This document shows positions 59,801 through 64,000 of a stretch of DNA of 64,000 bases, in pieces. The notes under the pieces were generated by a model, which saw only the letters and a list, made by a program, of their open reading frames with translations, was not told where the DNA came from and did no database searches. The DNA lies in the NCBI RefSeq assembly GCF_025399195.1, contig NW_026252088.1, positions 620,001 through 684,000 of the forward strand. Reading direction: 5' to 3'. Position 1 is the stretch's first letter. Every line of letters starts with the position of its first letter. The DNA is from Umbelopsis ramanniana AG. Lineage: Eukaryota > Mucoromycota > Umbelopsidomycetes > Umbelopsidales > Umbelopsidaceae. Made by a program: the position numbers and the translations under genes.

Positions 59801-61136
59801 CAAGAAGCTCAAGAGGCGGTTGATGCCTTATTAGGTGGAAATGGTGGTACTTCTCCAGGCTTCAAACGTAGTGGTACAGTTACACCATCTAATGAACAGA
59901 TGCTGGACCACCGACAAAAGCTCACCGACGCCAATGTGAAATATGCAAAGCAGCATGCTCATCATTCAACATTTGCTTCACTTCCTGCAGAAGTAGAAGA
60001 CCATCTTCTGGTGTGCGATGTATCTCAGAAATTCCCTCGCAACATCGAGATTCTGGTTGGTAGCGTTCGTGCCAAGGAAAAGGACAGACCTGTTGTCATC
60101 ATGTGCTTTGCCGATCCCAATCCTGAGCAACGTGCTAGGTTGCACCATTTCCAAAACGTCCATATCATCAAAGGTCGCCCCACGCTGCGTAAAGATCTAT
60201 ATCGTGCTGGAGTTGAACGAATGTGGCGGTGTATTGTATTAAGCGACAAGTCTGCCTCTTCATCGTAAGTCATGAATGGATTGCCCAACGAAAGGGTTTA
60301 CAAAAGATTTAACCGATTTTAAAAACTGGTTTGCTTTGCTTTCAGAGACGTAGAAGAATTTGCTGATGCCAGCGGGTTATTGACCGCATTAAACGTAGAG
60401 TCGATGTCTGACGAAACTGGCTTCATTGTTGTCGAGTGTTTAGAGCGGGAAACTTTTAAAATGATTGGAATGAGCGAAACGATCCAGTGTAGTGAAGAAG
60501 TCGGTAAGTATCACAAGCGGTACCTCATTGAACTGAAAATGGTAATTCACCACCCCACTTCTTTCTTTGTATAGCCCAGGCGATGTTACGACCCAGCTTC
60601 ATGAGCGGAAACGTTTATACATCCTCCATGCTTGATACCATCATTTGTCAGTGCTACTACAACACTCATCTGCGAGACGTTCTCTCTCAATTAATCTTCA
60701 GTCACAATCCCGATACGCAAAATGCCTACACTCGGTTATGCGAGGGACCTGAAGCTATCATGAACTCTGAAGAAAACGACAGTTCTTACGGCAGTAGTGG
60801 CCATGTTTACCAAATTGAGGTTCCACCTGTACTTCACGGTAAGTCATTCAGAATCATTACAGAGTCATTCCTTTCCACCATCCGTTTATCTAACGTGAAT
60901 ACTGCGGGCGTCCTCATCCATTGCGCTATCAATTAAATTGAATCATAGGAACCGATTATTTATCGTTGGTGCGGACCCTTATCAGACAACATGCAGCCAT
61001 TCCATTGGGGTTGTACCGCACGGTACTGCACCAAGGCGCGCCAACCTCTTTTGTGTATGTGAACCCTCAACGAGACAGTACCATTAAGCAAGGCGATTGT
61101 GTTTACGTTATTGCGGATGACGACTTTCAGTTGTAG
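56840..61136 (+). CDS. Slo/BK-like cation channel with RCK domains and altered selectivity filter
   Basis: Join: 56840-57022, 57087-57113, 57178-57243, 57321-57377, 57443-57776, 57847-57972, 58059-58094, 58171-58439, 58504-58571, 58637-58766, 58833-58914, 58978-59130, 59217-59241, 59308-60264, 60346-60503, 60575-60838, 60949-61136 (1040 residues, 17 exons). Membrane segments lie at about 75-330, with an S4-like LRFVRLHMSVGR. The pore-loop and S6 follow (FYNAFFFTV ... FTRLVILYVMIAGALYIPTRLAEL). Two tandem cytosolic RCK-type domains come next: QHVIVTGSFEPSSLLEFL, then the BK signature region VASAAFLLSS and KFSPMLTGKPFLQVAEII, and later DHLLVCDVS. By family this is a calcium- or ligand-gated channel. 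Where the K+ filter TVGYGD should stand, residues 269-274 read S-S-I-R-T-D, followed by IVP. Transport of K+ is therefore uncertain. Confidence 0.85.
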
Positions 61137-61991
61137 AGGAAGCAGTTCAGTTCATGACAGAACGGCGCACCGAGCGGGCAGCATTTCCGCCTCTCCCTTC
61201 TTTTTTTTCTAAAAGAAGATAAAAACATAGTATATATATCGTACGAGGTAATAAAGAGTTTTTAAACGCCAGTTCCATGGGACTAGCATGATGATTGACC
61301 ATGCGTGCACTGTGTGATGACCGTGGACGTGGTGCTGACCTAATTTAATCACATACCATGCATGGGCCATGAGTACTTCTTGCCTGGTTGCTTTCACCTA
61401 ACGAAGGCGGTCCAAGGATATTCCTCTGAATAAAAGTAAAGAGGAGCTCGGCCGGAGCCACCGTCTTTGCTTCTGAATTCTTAAGTAGAGTGGTTTTGTG
61501 GAAACTTTATTGTAATGAAAAGCGCTTCTCTAAATGCTGTAGCTAACGTGATCTTTGTACGAGCATGAAATCTAGATGTTGCTTGACAGCCGAATGCTCT
61601 GGTTCAACTTGTATCCCCATCGCTATCCAAATTGGTGAATGTAATGCATTCTCTTTACTTTTCGGTTCAATATACAATGCGATAAATATACTTCACATGA
61701 TGTTACCTCACTATTTTGTTAGTTTCATTGCTTTGTCCATTCACTCCGCTGGTCTGTATCCCCCGACATAACACAACGTACCTTGTTGTATATAATGGTT
61801 TTTTTTATACACTATATACCAAGGTGTTGGTAGGTACAGCGCCATGAACTTCCTTCTTCTTCGTTTTCCTTTCTGATAATCGAGCCTTTTGTTTTATCTT
61901 TTTGGCTGTCTATCCTTTCACATTTCATTTCCGTTTTATCAACAACCCGCTGAACATAAACATTAATATCCTCTCCACTTGAACAAAAAAA
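61137..61991. other. Intergenic region between channel and methyltransferase genes
   Basis: This holds the 3' flank of the channel gene (T run near 61201-61210) and the upstream region of the methyltransferase gene. A TATA-like stretch (tataatggttttttttatacactatatac) is cut across about 61791-61820, some 180 bases before the ATG. No coding region is supported. Confidence 0.4.
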
Positions 61992-63325
61992 ATGGGCAAC
62001 CAAGCGAGCAAAATTGTGGATAAGGCGAAAGACCGTTCAAACGACCGAAAATCCAGGCACCCAAACCGTGCCCTGAGCGTAAAGTCATCTTCGGCCGCAT
62101 CGACTTCTGAACAACCCCCACTACCCAGTAAAAGAAATTTTGCAGATACCACTTTTCAAGCAGTACCGCCCAATCTGAAACCGAGTCGAAGTCAAAAAAC
62201 GAATAAAAAAGGTGTAGTAATCGACCAGGAAGACTTCAAAGAGATAGATCGATCGCAACGCCAGGTTAGTAATCTGCAAGCTTATTTTGTACATACCCGT
62301 AATACGGAACGTGGGGACAGTCAGTTCCACACGGACCAACTACGACGAACAAGTTCAGAGAGAAAAAAGCATCTGCACCCTTGCATATTCACCATTGTAA
62401 TTTCCAATAGCATTATGTTTTGAAAAGCATACGAAAGACGAATCACTGGGTACCTTACACTCGTGACGGAGTTATTCTCGACATTGGCACTGGACATGGC
62501 GATTGGGCCTACGAAGTGGCGTCAACTTATCCTAAATCTCAAATCATTGGCCTGGATCTCAACCCTCCTCATGCGCCTGTCACCATTCAAAACAACTTAA
62601 AGTTCAAGCACGTCGATATAACTCAGCGTTGGGACATTGAAGATAACTCTGTCGACTTGTTAGTATTTCAATCTGAATGTCGGCCCGGTATCCCGAGTGC
62701 TAATGGTCGATATTTTTCCTGACGTTAATTTCATTTCATAGCGTGTTCCAACGTGATATGAATAGGGTGTTACTGAAATCAGATTGGGACCATATTTTAC
62801 GTGAAATGTATCGAGTTACGCAACCAGGTGGCGTCTTAGAAATTTTAGAATCAGGTAAGTAAATTGGTTGTACCACTTGATATAAAAATGGAAGACGTGG
62901 ACAAATCAAGACCCCCTAGAGTAATTGATCGTTTCACAACAGACTTATTCCATCACAATTCTGGGCCAGTACAGGCGCATGCTGACGAGTTTTACAAAGC
63001 TCAGTGCGAGCATATTGGAAGGGACTGCACCTTGGCCGATCATTTGGCGGCTGACCTTACCAACATTGGGTTTATCAATGTGCAACAGAAATCGCTGGAT
63101 ATCCCGGTAGGGGAATGGCCTAGTGACCCCAATCTAAAACAAATTGGGTTCAATAACCTTGAGCTACAAAGATCGAAACTGCGATCGCTGCGATCCGCTT
63201 ATGTGGAAGGGATGGGATTATCAGCAGACGATTACGACGCCGCTAGCAAACTGATCTTATCAGAGTACGAGGAGTACCAGGGTTATACCAAGTGGGTATG
63301 CTGGACCGCTCAGAAGCCTTCATAA
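61992..63325 (+). CDS. Class I SAM-dependent methyltransferase with probable N-myristoylation site
   Basis: Join: 61992-62264, 62411-62658, 62742-62854, 62943-63325 (338 residues). The protein opens MGNQASK, a good N-myristoylation signal (Gly2, Ser6). It then has a basic, Ser-rich disordered region to about residue 80. The catalytic domain starts at RSQRQHYVLKSIRKTN. It carries SAM-binding motif I (VILDIGTGHGDW), motif II (IIGLDLNPP), motif III around DNSVDFVFQRDM, motif IV-V (MYRVTQPGGVLEILESDL) and a C-terminal cap ending TKWVCWTAQKPS. This resembles the fungal UMTA/LaeA-like type; the substrate is unknown. The first intron (146 bases) and third intron were set so that HYVLK and ESDLFHHNSGPVQ become continuous with their families' motifs. 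Confidence 0.88.
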
Positions 63326-64000
63326 ACGACGAAGTCTCTCATTGCTCTATGTACAGAACAGTACGTTGTTAGCAACCCCATTTTTAAATTTTATCCATAG
63401 AATCTAGAATGCCTGCCGTTAAACCCCCTCCCTCCCCCACCATAATTATTTAACCCCTTTGTTTCCTTTGACGTTTCATATTAACTTGTAATTAGCAAGC
63501 AAAAGAATATATCAAATTTAATAACCCATATCATAAAAAGTTCAAAAATGTACTGTTGAGGATACGAATAATGTGGTATAGAGGTTGGATACTGTAATTA
63601 CAAATGAAAAAATCATCAGATAGGATATAATGGCAAAACGACATGAGGAAAGAAAAACTTGAGTGATTAAGGAAAAAAAAGATAATGGTGAAAAATAAAA
63701 AAAAAATAAAAAGGTTTAAAGGGTATTAATGAGAAGGTATAGTGAGCGACATATTGTTATAAAAAGCAAAAAGTACTGCGGTGCAATGCCGCAGACCCGG
63801 AAGGGATGTTATCCGGTCTATAAAGGTATAGGTGCAATTTTTTTGTTGGAGTTTTTTCTTTTTGTTTGGGTAGCGTATGAGGGTCTATGGTTGCGAGATA
63901 TATCCGGTATATCTTGCGGTTCCTTACGGCAGAACGGCGCCACGGGTGAGCTGATCTAAGTCATATCTTTCAGAAAAAACTTTCAAGTCGTGCACAGCAC
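63326..64000. other. AT-rich flank at the right window end
   Basis: A 3' flank of the methyltransferase gene followed by A-rich DNA (about 63500-63730) with short A runs. An ORF at 63729-63959 has no recognisable features. No gene is supported in this part. Confidence 0.4.

Noticed and set aside
62265-62410. Extra small exon in the methyltransferase between the first two exons
   Set aside because: Candidate acceptors inside this stretch lead to stops or break the frame; joining CAG directly to CATTATG gives the family motif QHYVLK.

Overview
The window is nuclear DNA of a filamentous fungus. Almost every gene is split by many short introns (mostly about 50-90 bases) with GTRNGT donors, CTAAC/ACTAAC-type branch sites and AG acceptors. 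The proteins are fungal housekeeping and regulatory proteins. A Slo/BK-like channel, an intracellular GH36 alpha-galactosidase and a MGNQ-starting SAM methyltransferase fit an early-diverging lineage, most likely Mucoromycota. That placement is inference: no rRNA or other marker is present. I rebuilt exon structures by eye, using reading-frame continuity, splice consensus and family motifs. Most models close perfectly in frame, but single-base errors at junctions are possible.

Layout. 0.4-5 kb: an intronless alpha-arrestin and a 10-exon DHA1-type MFS transporter. 5-11 kb: GH36 alpha-galactosidase (-), YIF1 (-), SGT1 (+). 11-16.6 kb: a membrane-anchored protein with a possible double-psi barrel (-), an unknown nuclear coiled-coil protein (-), CKS1 (-). 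17-22.5 kb: two Kelch proteins transcribed away from each other, the second being Kelch-BTB (Ral2/LZTR1-like). 23-25.7 kb: a REEP/HVA22-family ER protein (-) and a Pho85-type cyclin (-). 26.7-30.5 kb: the ER-stress sensor IRE1 (+). 30.7-34 kb: mitochondrial TACO1/YebC (-) and an unknown Ser-rich coiled-coil protein (-). 34-43.4 kb: SWC4/DMAP1 (-), SEC39/NBAS (+), FAR11/STRIP (-). 44.3-54.3 kb: CAF-1 large subunit (+, 19 exons), SKI2 RNA helicase (-, 23 exons), EAPP-like zinc-binding protein (+). 54.4-63.3 kb: amphiphysin/RVS167 (+), BK-like channel (+), SAM methyltransferase (+).

The genes do not form an operon or a metabolic cluster. Themes recur: ER/early secretory traffic (YIF1, REEP, IRE1, SEC39), cell cycle and kinase control (CKS1, cyclin, FAR11, SGT1), chromatin (SWC4, CAF-1), RNA decay (SKI2) and membrane shaping (amphiphysin). 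Packing is tight: head-to-head start codons are as little as 98 bases apart.

The most unusual observation is the BK-like channel. The S6-like segment is intact, but the conserved potassium selectivity-filter motif is replaced by a Ser/Ile/Arg/Thr sequence. Other points of note are very small exons (9, 12, 19 and 30 bases), a run of five frame-neutral exons through the CAF-1 KER region, and a cyclin with a C-terminal membrane-like helix. I found no mobile element, CRISPR array, rRNA or convincing tRNA.
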